A stretch of DNA of 64,000 bases from JAPLDA01 sp043787975 (GCA_043787975.1 JAYVUK010000071.1:62001-126000), one strand, 5' to 3'. Numbered from the stretch's first letter, positions 41,575 to 51,672 are shown. Numbers and translations: made by a program. Notes: generated by a model from the letters alone, not told the origin.

Positions 41575-43497
41575 ATGAGCGATTTCCTCCACCATGAATG
41601 CGGCATTGCAGTAATCCGGTTATTAAAACCGCTTTCTTTTTATCAGAAAAAATACGGCACTTCTTTTTACGGGATCAACAAATTGTATCTTCTCATGGAG
41701 AAGCAACATAATCGCGGACAAGATGGCGCCGGAGTCGTAAATATTAAATTTGATGTGGAACCGGGAACACGATACATCAGCCGTTATCGTTCCAATGACA
41801 AACAACCGATACAGGATATTTTCGGACGCATTCATGCTAAGTTTGAAGACGTGCGGAAAAAAGATCCTGCTTTATTAAATGATGTGAAGTGGCTGAAAAA
41901 GAATGCTGCTTTTACAGGGGAATTATTTCTTGGGCATCTTCGCTATGGAACGTATGGCGGCAACAGCATTGAACAATGTCATCCGTTTCTTCGTCAGAAT
42001 AACTGGATGACGCGCAATCTCGTGGTTGCCGGTAATTTCAACATGACCAATGTGGACGAGTTGTTTGATGATCTGATCAGGCTCGGTCAGCATCCAAAGG
42101 AGAAAGCAGATACGGTAACAGTCATGGAAAACATCGGCCATTATCTCGATGAAGAAAATGATTCGCTGTATTATAAGTTCAAAGAGCTTGGCAACAGCAA
42201 GCAGGAAATTTCTCCACTCATTGCAGAGCATCTTGACATTTCGACAATTTTAAAACGGTCATCCAAAAGTTGGGATGGCGGTTACACCATTGCCGGCTTA
42301 CTTGGTCACGGTGATGCGTTCGTGTTGCGCGATCCTGCAGGAATTCGTCCGGCTTATTTTTATAAGGATGATGAAGTGGTGATTGTAACCAGCGAACGTC
42401 CAGCCATTCAAACGGCTTTCAATGTTCCTGTGGAAGAGATTCATGAAATCAAACCCGGACATGCGTTGATCATTAAGAAGAACGGGAAAATCACTGAGCA
42501 GATGATCAAAGAACCGACACAACGGTTGAGTTGTTCATTCGAACGAATTTATTTTTCCCGCGGAAGCGATGTCGATATTTATAAAGAACGAAAAGAATTG
42601 GGACGATTACTTTGTCAGTCAACATTGCAATCGGTTGATCACGATCTGCGCAACACGGTTTTTTCTTTTATCCCGAATACGGCGGAAGTGGCCTTCTATG
42701 GTATGATGCAGGGAATGGAAGAATACCTGAAAGAAGTGAAGAAGCGGAAAATTAAAGCGGAGGGAAGTAACATCACGGATGAAAAACTGAATGAAATCCT
42801 TTCGATGAAACCGCGTGCAGAAAAAATTGCGATCAAAGATGCAAAGCTTCGTACGTTCATCACCAACGACACCGATCGGAGCGACATGGTTGCCCATGTG
42901 TATGATGTGACGTATGGAACCATTCGCATAGGCGTTGATAATTTGGTTGTGATTGATGACAGCATTGTGCGTGGAACCACCTTAAAGAACAGCATCCTCA
43001 AAATGCTGGATCGTTTAGGTCCGAAAAAAATTGTCGTTGTTTCTTCGGCTCCTCAAATCCGTTATCCGGATTGTTACGGAATAGACATGGCGCGCATTGG
43101 CGACCTGGTCGCATTCCGTGCTGCCATCGCTCTGCTCGAAGAAAATAACATGGAGCACATTGTGGATGAAACATATCACCGTTGTAAGGAACAGTTGGAG
43201 TCAGGTGTTAACCATCCTAAAAAAAACGGCGAAGGAATGAAAAATTTTGTTCGCATGATTTACCAACCGTTTTCTGCGGAACAGATCAGTGCGAAAATTG
43301 CGCAACTGGTGAAGCCGGAAAATTGTCATGCAGAACTTGAAATTATTTTCCAGAAAATTGAAGATTTACATTCGGCTTGTCCAAACCATCGCGGCGATTG
43401 GTATTTCAGCGGCAACTATCCGACTCCCGGAGGAAACAAAGTAGTGAGCCGCGCTTTTGTGAATTACATCGAGGGAATCAATGCAAGAGCATACTAA
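41575..43497 (+). CDS. purF: Amidophosphoribosyltransferase, long Bacteroidota form
   Basis: First enzyme of purine synthesis, transferring amide nitrogen from glutamine to PRPP. The glutaminase domain is N-terminal: the catalytic cysteine would be Cys9 after a short leader (MSDFLHHE then CGIAVI), with QHNRGQDGAGV and GHLRYGTYG. The phosphoribosyltransferase site is LVVIDDSIVRGTTLKNSI. At 640 residues it is about 150 longer than classical PurF, with extra segments in both domains and the C-terminal part after EEQL-type motifs. It is monocistronic. The possibility that this long form has a different acceptor should be kept open. Confidence 0.85.
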   Translation: MSDFLHHECGIAVIRLLKPLSFYQKKYGTSFYGINKLYLLMEKQHNRGQDGAGVVNIKFDVEPGTRYISRYRSNDKQPIQDIFGRIHAKFEDVRKKDPALLNDVKWLKKNAAFTGELFLGHLRYGTYGGNSIEQCHPFLRQNNWMTRNLVVAGNFNMTNVDELFDDLIRLGQHPKEKADTVTVMENIGHYLDEENDSLYYKFKELGNSKQEISPLIAEHLDISTILKRSSKSWDGGYTIAGLLGHGDAFVLRDPAGIRPAYFYKDDEVVIVTSERPAIQTAFNVPVEEIHEIKPGHALIIKKNGKITEQMIKEPTQRLSCSFERIYFSRGSDVDIYKERKELGRLLCQSTLQSVDHDLRNTVFSFIPNTAEVAFYGMMQGMEEYLKEVKKRKIKAEGSNITDEKLNEILSMKPRAEKIAIKDAKLRTFITNDTDRSDMVAHVYDVTYGTIRIGVDNLVVIDDSIVRGTTLKNSILKMLDRLGPKKIVVVSSAPQIRYPDCYGIDMARIGDLVAFRAAIALLEENNMEHIVDETYHRCKEQLESGVNHPKKNGEGMKNFVRMIYQPFSAEQISAKIAQLVKPENCHAELEIIFQKIEDLHSACPNHRGDWYFSGNYPTPGGNKVVSRAFVNYIEGINARAY

Positions 43498-43717
43498 TGA
43501 AAGATGGAACCATACTATAAAACAGCATGGTTTGAAATTTTTGTTTGGGTATATTTTGCAGCATCAAGGTTATGCGCAACCAATTGGGACACTCCTAACC
43601 AGAACAGTAGTGCAAGAAATGAACGGTAAAATAATACCTTAGCAACATAAATAAACTCATCAATCATTACCCGATTTTAAAGTATATACGTATTAATTCA
43701 TCAATCAAAAAAAATCA
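43498..43717. other. Intergenic gap
   Basis: This 220-base stretch has no tRNA or strong hairpin. A possible 41-codon reading frame (43504-43629, beginning MEPYYKTAWFEIFVWVYFAA) follows purF closely, but I cannot support it as a gene. Confidence 0.4.
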
Positions 43718-44278
43718 ATGAAAATCTATGTTAAAAATATGGCTTGTGAAAGTTGCAAAGTAGTAGTTAAGGAAGCTTTGGAGGAACTTGACATCTCACC
43801 AGTAAAAGTAGAATTGGGGGAAATAGAAACTAAGAAAGATATCACTGATGAAGAAAAGAAGAAACTGAATAGTAAAATCAAAAAAGTTGGATTAGAGCTG
43901 TTAGAAAAAAAACAAGGGGTACTAATTGAGAAAATCAGAAAAGTCATGATAGGTTATGTTTACAAATCAGATGAGAAACCAAATGTTAAGTTCTCTGTTT
44001 TGCTAAGCGAAGACTTAAATCATAGTTATACATACTTAGCTAATTTCTTTTCGGAAGTTGAAGCCACTACCATAGAACAATACCTTATTGCATTGAAAGT
44101 TGAACGAATAAAGGAGTTAATTATATTTGGAGAACATACCTTTTCGGAAATTGCGCACAAACTACATTACAGTAGTGTTGCCCATTTATCATCGCAGTTT
44201 AAAAAAATTACAGGGTTGACTCCATCGCATTTTAAAAGATTAAAAGAAAAAAGAAGAATTACCATTCAAAACATTTAA
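43718..44278 (+). CDS. HMA-like/AraC-type transcription regulator
   Basis: A 186-residue protein with a metal-binding HMA-like N-terminus (MKIYVKNMACESCKVVV, a CXXC at Cys10 and Cys13) and a C-terminal AraC helix-turn-helix pair (LKVERIKELIIFGEHTFSEIAHKLHYSSVAHLSSQFKKITGLTPSHFKRLKE). Such fusions are usually found beside copper or heavy-metal efflux genes. Here there is none; the next gene region is degraded. It may be left over from a lost metal-resistance unit, or act in trans. Confidence 0.85.
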   Translation: MKIYVKNMACESCKVVVKEALEELDISPVKVELGEIETKKDITDEEKKKLNSKIKKVGLELLEKKQGVLIEKIRKVMIGYVYKSDEKPNVKFSVLLSEDLNHSYTYLANFFSEVEATTIEQYLIALKVERIKELIIFGEHTFSEIAHKLHYSSVAHLSSQFKKITGLTPSHFKRLKEKRRITIQNI

Positions 44279-44414
44279 GCTCTCATATATCCAATTCACC
44301 ATGACAAGTAAATGAACTTCTTACAACCTGTGGTGCGGCCTTCAAACTGTATGGCTTTGTAGCAACAGCTTGGCTGCGTGTAACAGAAAAAATCCGAAAT
44401 AATTTTTTGAAGGG

Positions 44415-44719
44415 ATGTATCGGAATTTAAAAAACAGAAAACAAAATTTCTTTCTGCTATCAAAAATTGCAATCTACTTGATGGTATGTTTGACAACTCA
44501 TTGGTTGCAATTTTTTATTTACCTTTCTTCTATTAATCCCTTCAAAAATTTCTTTCGCAAATTCCTTCTACGATCTCCGCTATTTATTGCTACAGAAAAG
44601 CAAAAAGATTTCATCTCTCCATGTTGGCATGGACATTATTCGGATATCTCATTCCACTAATTTCTATCCTATTCATTCAAAGAAAAGTGAAACAGGGTAA
44701 AATTAAATCGGAATGGTAA
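44415..44719 (+). pseudogene. Possible degraded membrane protein gene
   Basis: Two hydrophobic frames follow each other. One reads LLSKIAIYLMVCLTTHWLQF near 44457 onward. Another, shifted, reads HLSMLAWTLFGYLIPLISIL and then a basic tail, ending at the stop at 44717-44719. Together they look like a membrane protein interrupted by frameshift. The last bases overlap the histidine kinase gene on the other strand. I do not recognise the family, and chance is not excluded. Confidence 0.25.
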
Positions 44720-46694
44720 TTACAAATTCAGTGAACTCATTTTCCCTGCTGTCAATTTTGATGTCTCCGCCATGTCCTTTAATTATATCGTAGCAGATGC
44801 TCAACCCCAAACCTGTTCCTTCCCCGGAAGGTTTTGTTGTGAAAAAGGGTTCAAATATTTTTTCTTTTAAGTTTGCAGGAATCCCGGTTCCATTATCGCG
44901 AATGGTGATGGTCACAAACCTGTGTTGTAATACCGTTGAAATGCTGACTTTGGGCTTGTAGGTATTTTCAATTCCTGAAGGTTGTTCGTCCCCTCTTTTT
45001 TTCACGGCATAAAAGGCATTGGCAGTAATGTTTAAAAGAACCCTTGAAAAATCCTGTGAAATCACATTTACTTTTGGAAGTGCAGGGTCGAATGATTTCA
45101 AAATGTCGGTATTGAAGCTTGAATCCCTCGCACGCATACCATGATACGCAAGTCCGATAAATTCATCGCATAATTTGTTGAGGTCTGTAAGTTGCTTGTT
45201 TCCCAATCCTGAACGCGAATGTTGCAACATGCTTTTCACAATGCTGTCGGCCCGTTTGCCGTGTTCTGAAATTTTGTTGAGATTATTTTCAAGATCACCG
45301 AGAATCTCGTTTCGCTCTTCTGTATTGTCAGCTGTTTTTATTTCACCAACGAGTTCGACGGATAAATCAGCAAAATTATTTATGAAATTGAGTGGATTTT
45401 TTATTTCATGTGCAATACCGGCCGTAAGTCCGCCGAGCGAAGCAAGTTTTTCCTGCTGAATTAGTTGCTGCTGCGTTGCTTTAAGCGTTTCGTAGGTCGT
45501 AGCCAGTTGCAATGCACTCTTATGTTTGAGTCGTGCGCGGTTTAAAATGACAAGCAAAAGAATAACAAGCATGCCGATACCGGTGATGAAAGAATACTTC
45601 AGAATTTTTTGCTCTTGTATTTGCTCCTTTGAGATCGCCTCTTCCTTTTCCTGTTTTAGTTTTTGATCGTTGAGTTCTTTATCAAACACATATTTACTTT
45701 TTGATTCAGCAACGCGCTGTGCTACACTGCTGATGAAAATGGAATCCTTCAATTCTTTTAATTCATTCAGGTAAAAATAGGCTCTGTTAAAATCTCCTTT
45801 TTTGTAGTATGCCTGGTTCAATGTTTTCAATGATTCAAGCATGCTTATTTCATCATGAGTTTGTTTTCCGATTCCATAACTGGTGCTTGCGTACCTGATG
45901 GCATCCTCAATCTTGTTCTTCTTTAAAAAAGCGGTGGAAAGAAAAGAATACGGTCGGCTAAGGCTGAAACTGTCATTATCTTCTTTGTCTATGGTCAACG
46001 ACCGGTTGAGATAATAAAATCCACTGTCTAGATCACCGGCATCTACAAACATTTTGCCCATGTAGATATAACATTCTTTAATCCCGTGCATATTCCCCAG
46101 TTCGGTATATTCCCGGAGCGTTAGTGCAAAATACTTTTTTGCATCATCAATTTTTTTTAATTCAGAATTTGAAATGGCGATCAGGTAGTGAGCTGTTGCC
46201 TTTATCGTCGGATTACTTTGTGCGAATAAGATAGACTGCTCCAGGTTTTTTATAACATCTTCATAATAGAGAAGTATGAAACTAACAACTCCTAACTGCA
46301 GGTAGCATCTTGAAACTCCTGAACTATCGTTTATTTTTTCAAAATTAAATTGTGCTTCCAGCAGATCAGTAGTGGCCTCTGCAAATTGGTTATTGCTTGA
46401 CACTTCATATTTTCCTTTGTTAAGCAACGCATATGCAAGTCCTTTCCTGTAGGAAATTCGCTTCGCTAAAAGTATTGCACGCTCAGTATATTGAGGTGTC
46501 ATTCGTTTGGTACGAAGGTCCACCGTTTCCATGGAAGCTGCGGCCAGTTGATTCAGAATATTTACTTTCGAAGTATCTGTTTTCGCTGCTTGCAATTTGT
46601 TAAGCAATGAATCAATACGCAACTGACCTTCACTTTGTGCAAACAGGTAACCATAAAAAATAAAAAAGGTTGTTATAGCAAGTATTTTTTTCAT
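44703..46694 (-). CDS. Histidine kinase with TPR sensor region
   Basis: A 663-residue kinase with a signal peptide (ILAITTFFIFYGYLFAQ), a periplasmic array of tetratricopeptide repeats (about 60-340, such as AHYLIAISNSELKKIDDAKKYF and GFYYLNRSLTIDKEDNDSF), one membrane helix (SFITGIGMLVILLLVILNRA) and a cytoplasmic kinase core. The phospho-acceptor is GGLTAGIAHEIKNPLNFINN, and the ATPase G boxes are ITIRDNGTGIP and GEGTGLGLSICYDII. The architecture is common in Bacteroidota. No response regulator is adjacent, so its partner must lie elsewhere. Confidence 0.9.
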   Translation of the reverse strand: MKKILAITTFFIFYGYLFAQSEGQLRIDSLLNKLQAAKTDTSKVNILNQLAAASMETVDLRTKRMTPQYTERAILLAKRISYRKGLAYALLNKGKYEVSSNNQFAEATTDLLEAQFNFEKINDSSGVSRCYLQLGVVSFILLYYEDVIKNLEQSILFAQSNPTIKATAHYLIAISNSELKKIDDAKKYFALTLREYTELGNMHGIKECYIYMGKMFVDAGDLDSGFYYLNRSLTIDKEDNDSFSLSRPYSFLSTAFLKKNKIEDAIRYASTSYGIGKQTHDEISMLESLKTLNQAYYKKGDFNRAYFYLNELKELKDSIFISSVAQRVAESKSKYVFDKELNDQKLKQEKEEAISKEQIQEQKILKYSFITGIGMLVILLLVILNRARLKHKSALQLATTYETLKATQQQLIQQEKLASLGGLTAGIAHEIKNPLNFINNFADLSVELVGEIKTADNTEERNEILGDLENNLNKISEHGKRADSIVKSMLQHSRSGLGNKQLTDLNKLCDEFIGLAYHGMRARDSSFNTDILKSFDPALPKVNVISQDFSRVLLNITANAFYAVKKRGDEQPSGIENTYKPKVSISTVLQHRFVTITIRDNGTGIPANLKEKIFEPFFTTKPSGEGTGLGLSICYDIIKGHGGDIKIDSRENEFTEFVITIPI

Positions 46695-46825
46695 CAGAAA
46701 GATTTTTTACTTCCAAACCTTGATTTGATAAAACATGTTGATTTCGAAGTGGAGCTATTTTCTGGTCATGGAAAAGAATAGAATAAGGTCATCCCTATTT
46801 TGCCAATGACCCGCATAAGTGATTT

Positions 46826-47383
46826 TTAATGTTTCGGCACTTTGGCAATGTACTGGTTGAAGTAATTTATCCGGCCGTCTTTTAACATCCACCTTTCATA
46901 CATCAGTGTAGTGTCTGCCGCACCCATTTTTGGATATCTTCTTTCATAGCACCAGACATTTACCCAGTCTTCATTTTTATCATTGCTATGAATGCTTTCC
47001 CACGTGGTAATGTCGAAACGGAGAGAATCTAATTTATCCATTTCCCTTTTTGCAACTGCAAGCAATCCCGCAACAGATCCATGATAGCCATGTCCGCTTG
47101 CATTTTCATACGTAACTGTATCTGCGAAGTAAGGTTTCATATCATCCACCCGGTTATGCTCAAACATTTTCCAGATTGTGAGAACTTTTTGTGCGTTTTC
47201 GGGGTGAGTTGACATTGACAGATCCGAAGAATAAAGAGCCTTGTAAGGATAAGTTGTCGTATCCTTTGTAACAGGATTGCTACTTACATCATTCTTCTTT
47301 TCATCATTTTTAATTTTTGTAGAGTTCGTATTGCACGAAATAAAAACAGAAGCAATGAATACCAAATAGAATAATGTTTTCAT
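46826..47383 (-). CDS. NTF2-like predicted lipoprotein
   Basis: A 185-residue protein with lipobox VFISC (Cys17) and an NTF2/SnoaL-like domain (KVLTIWKMFEHNRVDDMKPYFADTVTYENASG, then a C-terminal YERWMLKDGRINYFNQYIAKVP). NTF2-like folds serve as ligand-binding or enzymatic cups, so the function is open. It is monocistronic, with a 246-base gap upstream that shows no further gene. Confidence 0.75.
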   Translation of the reverse strand: MKTLFYLVFIASVFISCNTNSTKIKNDEKKNDVSSNPVTKDTTTYPYKALYSSDLSMSTHPENAQKVLTIWKMFEHNRVDDMKPYFADTVTYENASGHGYHGSVAGLLAVAKREMDKLDSLRFDITTWESIHSNDKNEDWVNVWCYERRYPKMGAADTTLMYERWMLKDGRINYFNQYIAKVPKH

Positions 47384-47629
47384 ACGAGGTGAGTTGGTTT
47401 TTAAAGGATGAAATTAAGAAACTGTTTAAATTTATATTGTAAAAATGTTTATAGCGAATTTTTGAGTGAGACAACGAAGTGTTTTGAAGCCCTAGTGGAA
47501 CTAACTACGGCAAGAAACACGGAGGAAGTCGCAACCAAAAAGACGCATAAACAAATTATGAGATAAATTTTAAACAGTTTCTAATAACGAATGAGATTTT
47601 CGATCAGGAAAACCCAAAAATAATAATTC

Positions 47630-48067
47630 CTATTTCCTGTATCCTTCGCTTCCGAATGCCTCACCTTTTCCGGTCTGGCAAAACTGACGCAGGCTCTCCA
47701 TGTACCTGGCCCAGCTGAAACAAACGCTTGCATAAGAATCGTCTTGTTCCGTAAATCCGTTATGCGAAAAACGAATACGGGTTTTACCATCATTCTCATC
47801 GAGCCTGATTGAAAATGTATTTCCAATCCAGCCATGATCGCTTGCAACACATTCCCATGCGACGCTTTCATTTGGTTTTAATTCGGTAACCTTCATATCC
47901 ATGCCGCCCATCGTTGCGAAACGGAATTGAATGATGCCGCCAACAGCAGTATTGCCTGTCGTTTGAATAGTCCACCAGTTTGATAAACCGTTAATGGAAG
48001 AAATGGCTTCAAATACTTTTTGTTTTGAAGCATTGATGTGAAAGAGATGCTTGATGGAGTAAGTCAT
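47630..48067 (-). CDS. SRPBCC (AHSA1-like) domain protein
   Basis: A 145-residue START/AHSA1-fold protein: IKHLFHINASKQKVFEAISSINGLSNWW at the N-terminus, then IIQFRFATMGG, VTELKPNESVAWECV and a C-terminal SWARYMESLRQFCQTGKGEAF. Such proteins bind hydrophobic ligands or act as cochaperone domains. No partner is evident; it diverges from the outer membrane protein gene at 48204. Confidence 0.85.
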   Translation of the reverse strand: MTYSIKHLFHINASKQKVFEAISSINGLSNWWTIQTTGNTAVGGIIQFRFATMGGMDMKVTELKPNESVAWECVASDHGWIGNTFSIRLDENDGKTRIRFSHNGFTEQDDSYASVCFSWARYMESLRQFCQTGKGEAFGSEGYRK

Positions 48068-48203
48068 GATATTTGGATTTGAATTTTAATAATGAATGCA
48101 AATTAATAATCAGGCAAAGTTGATGAATTTTTTTGCGAAGATAAATGGTGTTGAATGATAAAAGCACAAATATTTTTTTCTCACAATCGTTATTAGAAAA
48201 AAA

Positions 48204-48833
48204 ATGATGAGAAATAATTGTGTTTTTCCGCTCCTTTTTATTCTCTTCTCTCCTACAGGACTTCATGCGGAGGGGCAAATCAAAAAATTACCCGGAACAT
48301 TTTCTATAGGCACGCGCAGCACGGCAAGTTTGTTTAACAGAGATGGCGAAGGCAGCGCAGGAATTGGTATTGGCGGACAGATCAGGCTGCAGTTCAGCGA
48401 CAAAGTAAATTCGGAATGGTTTGCCGATTTCATTACATCGTCCATTGATAACCGTGCTTCACGAACAGATTATCATGTGGGTTGGTCGTTGATGTTTTAT
48501 GTAGGAAACAAAAAGGATTTCACGAACTTGGTTCAACCGTATATTTTAGCAGGACATTGCTTTGATTACACACGCGTGACGGATGACAGCAACAATGCAA
48601 ACTTCAAAGACCGATGGAGTATGGCGATGCAGGCAGGTTTGGGAACACATTTTAATGTCACACCGCGTTTTGATTTTTCTCTTTCGGCGCAGTACATGTT
48701 GCATCTCGGTAAAGACATTCATACTGATGTGCAGGAAAATGAAATCGTAATTGAAAAAAGTAATTCTTCAAAGCCGGAAGGCCATCTGCTCGTTACCGTA
48801 AGCATCAACTACAAGATTGCGAATCTGTGGTAA
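48204..48833 (+). CDS. Outer membrane beta-barrel protein
   Basis: A 209-residue exported protein with signal peptide CVFPLLFILFSPTGLHAE. The mature part has repeated beta-strand patterns: GIGIGGQIRLQFSDKVNSEWFADF, YHVGWSLMFYVGN, YILAGHCFDYTRV and a final HLLVTVSINYKIANLW ending in an aromatic, as in outer membrane barrels. The family is unspecific and function unknown. It is convergent with the M23 peptidase gene. Confidence 0.75.
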   Translation: MMRNNCVFPLLFILFSPTGLHAEGQIKKLPGTFSIGTRSTASLFNRDGEGSAGIGIGGQIRLQFSDKVNSEWFADFITSSIDNRASRTDYHVGWSLMFYVGNKKDFTNLVQPYILAGHCFDYTRVTDDSNNANFKDRWSMAMQAGLGTHFNVTPRFDFSLSAQYMLHLGKDIHTDVQENEIVIEKSNSSKPEGHLLVTVSINYKIANLW

Positions 48834-48854
48834 TACTGCTCCAACTATATTTGT

Positions 48855-50246
48855 TTAGTCCGTGATAGCGAGTTTCTCAGTAGCAATTACGTGGTCGTTT
48901 TGTGTAAGGCGGACAAAATAAATACCGGCCGGCAAATTGTTTCTGTTAAGAGTGATGGTTTTCCCTGAAATCTTTTTTAATGTTTTTATAATTTGCCCAA
49001 ACTCATTAAACAGATTTAATTCTCCATTGCTGATTGAGTGGCTCCAGTTAATAGTAACTGTTGTATAAAAAGGATTCGGATAACTATGAATAGTTATTTC
49101 GCTCGTGTTTACTTCTGTTATACCAGTTGGGTTGATGATTTCAAAGGGCTGGGAACACGTGATACCATTGTATGTTGCCTGGAATGTATACGTGCCCGAT
49201 ACAGTTGGAAGTAATTTAGAGAAACCATAATAGCTCAGTTTATTTGCCGAACTGATATTGTAATTCCAGCTGTTATATACAGTCGTATTCGGATTCAGGA
49301 TACTCATACTTAATTGTGTTCCGCTAGAGCTGTTTCTTACAAAGACATAAAACTTTGCATAGCCGGGATTTAATCCGGCACCTTGAAACGGAATCGTGTA
49401 TGAGGTACTTTCATTGGTCGTTTCAGTTATTCCGCAGGCAGGAAAAGAAATGTCCGTGGTATGGACTGATGCTTTTATAGGCGCAGGTTCTGTATAGGGT
49501 TTTTGAACAGTCCACCATGTGGAAGCATTGAATAAATTGCAGGTGTCGGCAAAAGGATCTACGAGTGTACTTACTGTGCTTCCTGCCCAGACTTCAAAAT
49601 GAAGATGCGGACCGGATGAACTGCCTGAGCTTCCAACAACACCAAGGTATTCTCCTGAGGTAACAGTTTGCCCGATAATCTTAGGTGTAAGAGAATTTTT
49701 TTTCATGTGCCAGTAGAATGCATAGGAACCGTCTGAATGTTGAATGACGATATAATTAGCCGTTAAGCCGCTGCCAACTCCTACACAATTCCTGTCGTAT
49801 TCTCCGTCATGTTTGTCAATGATTGTTCCTGCTGCTGCTGCAATCACTTCCACCTCGCTGCTATCCATTTTGTAAAATGGAAATGGTCCGGTGGCAATGT
49901 CTGTTCCTCTATGTCCATCATAGGTATTTGTGCCGCAATTATAATCTGTGAATGTTGTTGTAGCCGCATCATGATCAACATAAGCAGCAACATAGTAAAA
50001 GCTACAGTCATTAAAACCGGCTGCTGCCTGAAGAGGCCAGTTTAATAGCACGGATGCTGTGGATCGCTGCGAAGGATTAGTAAGACCAAATGACTCAGCA
50101 TTTTCATGAATGCGTTGTTCAATAAGATGGTATTGCTCCGCTGTGATGCATGGATTGGAAGCATTATTCATTTCCGTTTGCGCATATACATGCATGGTAT
50201 GCAGACAGAAAAATGCAATCAGGAGGTAAAGTAGTTTTGTCTTCAT
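48855..50246 (-). CDS. Secreted M23 peptidase with T9SS sorting domain
   Basis: A 463-residue secreted protein. A LytM/M23 metallopeptidase domain spans about 100-240: zinc ligands are in TYDGHRGTDIA (His, Asp) and SSGPHLHFEVWAG (HLH). A beta-sandwich region and a C-terminal type IX sorting domain follow (ITIHSYPNPFYTTVTINW, ELNLFNEFGQIIKTL, GIYFVRLTQN). It probably cuts peptide cross-links in peptidoglycan or external peptides at the cell surface. The signal peptide is LLYLLIAFFCLHTMHVYAQ. It is a single gene. Confidence 0.9.
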   Translation of the reverse strand: MKTKLLYLLIAFFCLHTMHVYAQTEMNNASNPCITAEQYHLIEQRIHENAESFGLTNPSQRSTASVLLNWPLQAAAGFNDCSFYYVAAYVDHDAATTTFTDYNCGTNTYDGHRGTDIATGPFPFYKMDSSEVEVIAAAAGTIIDKHDGEYDRNCVGVGSGLTANYIVIQHSDGSYAFYWHMKKNSLTPKIIGQTVTSGEYLGVVGSSGSSSGPHLHFEVWAGSTVSTLVDPFADTCNLFNASTWWTVQKPYTEPAPIKASVHTTDISFPACGITETTNESTSYTIPFQGAGLNPGYAKFYVFVRNSSSGTQLSMSILNPNTTVYNSWNYNISSANKLSYYGFSKLLPTVSGTYTFQATYNGITCSQPFEIINPTGITEVNTSEITIHSYPNPFYTTVTINWSHSISNGELNLFNEFGQIIKTLKKISGKTITLNRNNLPAGIYFVRLTQNDHVIATEKLAITD

Positions 50247-50393
50247 TATAGTGGATATTAGTACCTATAACTTTAGACTGAATAATCAGGATTTTGGTTG
50301 CAATTCTTTGTAAAGAATTGGCGGATCTGTAAAAATGGTTGGTGAAAACTTTACGACACCATCTTTTTCGAAAATTTGTGAAGTGCTAAAAAA

Positions 50394-51635
50394 CTATTCA
50401 TCCTTACTCACCGCCTGCAACGAAATCTTTTTCTCGACTAACTTTTTTGCAGGATACCATGCTGCGAGCATACCAATGGAGAAAACGGTGATGAAGACAT
50501 ACAAAAAATCGAGCGGCTGAATGTACATCGGATAAGCATCTATAACGAACGAACCACTCCCGCTTAATTTGATGATGCCGTAGCGCTGCTGGAGAAAACA
50601 AATAATTCCTCCACCGATTAAACCGATAGTGGCACCCATGAAGGTGATGAACAACCCTTCGGTGAGAAAAATTTTTCGCAAAAAGCTCACATCGGCTCCC
50701 ATGCTGTGAAGCACGGCAATGTCGTGTTGCTTCTCAATGATGAGCATCGTAAGCGAACCAATAACATTGAATGTGGCGATGAGGAGAATGAAAGCAAGAA
50801 TTAAAAATACAGCCCATCGTTCGCTTTTCATGATACGATAGATAACAGAATGTTGTTGGAAGCGATCCTGCAAAACAAATTTATTTCCGATTGAATTTTT
50901 TAGTTGCGCCATCACGTTTTCTATGTTCGCACCCGGAACCGTAGCAATTTCAAGCGCTGACAGATGTGTGTCGTATTCAAAAAGCTCCTGCGCAAACCGT
51001 AACGGTACAATAATATATTTTGCATCAAACTCCTGCTGCACGGCAAAAACTCCTGTTGGTGAAATGTGTCTTCGGTTAAATGATTCTTCGGGATTGCTGA
51101 GAGAAGAAGCATCTCTGCGTGGTGCAAAAATTTCGACCTGGCTGAAAAGGTCTCCGAGATTCATTTGAAGATTGTAGGCGATGGCGCCACCAACAAGAGC
51201 GAAGTCAGTATCTCCACGTTGCAATAAAAATTCTCCGTTCACAATCATGGTATCAAGACCGCTGGTTTGCCGAAACTCTTCACTCACGCCTTTAATGGTA
51301 ACGATGTCTTGTTTGTCGTGGTATTTTACCAATGCATTTTCTTCGAGTACACACGTAATTGCTTTGATGCCATTAATTTTTTTCAATGTGCTGAGAGGAA
51401 TCGTATTTGCATCAAATGATTTTCCTTCGTTGAGCGTGACTTTAATGCCAGGATCAAATGAATTGTAAAGTGATACGACTAATTTTTCAAAACCATTGAA
51501 TGCGGAGAGAACGATAATTAGCGCACCTGTTCCGATCACAATGGCGATGACAGATATCAACGAAATCACATTGATTGCCCGCTGTGATTTTTTCGAAAAA
51601 AAATATCGCTTTGCTATGAAAAGGGAAAGGTTCAT
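50394..51635 (-). CDS. LolC/LolE-like ABC transporter permease
   Basis: A 413-residue inner membrane protein of the FtsX-like permease family. An N-terminal helix (INVISLISVIAIVIGTGALIIVLSAF) is followed by a large periplasmic domain (about 50-260) and three C-terminal helices (WAVFLILAFILLIATFNVIGSL, EGLFITFMGATIGLIGGGIICF, DFLYVFITVFSIGMLAAWYPA). The layout matches LolC/E, which extract lipoproteins from the inner membrane. The ATPase gene is not adjacent, as is usual in this phylum. It lies downstream of pgk on the same strand, with a hairpin between. Confidence 0.85.
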   Translation of the reverse strand: MNLSLFIAKRYFFSKKSQRAINVISLISVIAIVIGTGALIIVLSAFNGFEKLVVSLYNSFDPGIKVTLNEGKSFDANTIPLSTLKKINGIKAITCVLEENALVKYHDKQDIVTIKGVSEEFRQTSGLDTMIVNGEFLLQRGDTDFALVGGAIAYNLQMNLGDLFSQVEIFAPRRDASSLSNPEESFNRRHISPTGVFAVQQEFDAKYIIVPLRFAQELFEYDTHLSALEIATVPGANIENVMAQLKNSIGNKFVLQDRFQQHSVIYRIMKSERWAVFLILAFILLIATFNVIGSLTMLIIEKQHDIAVLHSMGADVSFLRKIFLTEGLFITFMGATIGLIGGGIICFLQQRYGIIKLSGSGSFVIDAYPMYIQPLDFLYVFITVFSIGMLAAWYPAKKLVEKKISLQAVSKDE

Positions 51636-51672
51636 TAAAATCTAACTGTTCTGGTAAATTAATTTTAAGCGG

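Noticed and set aside
43504..43629. Possible 41-codon gene after purF
   Set aside because: It has no clear ribosome-binding site, family or conserved context; the hydrophobic stretch may be chance.
44703..46694. Hybrid two-component system with an attached receiver
   Set aside because: The protein ends right after the ATPase domain, with no receiver or DNA-binding domain.
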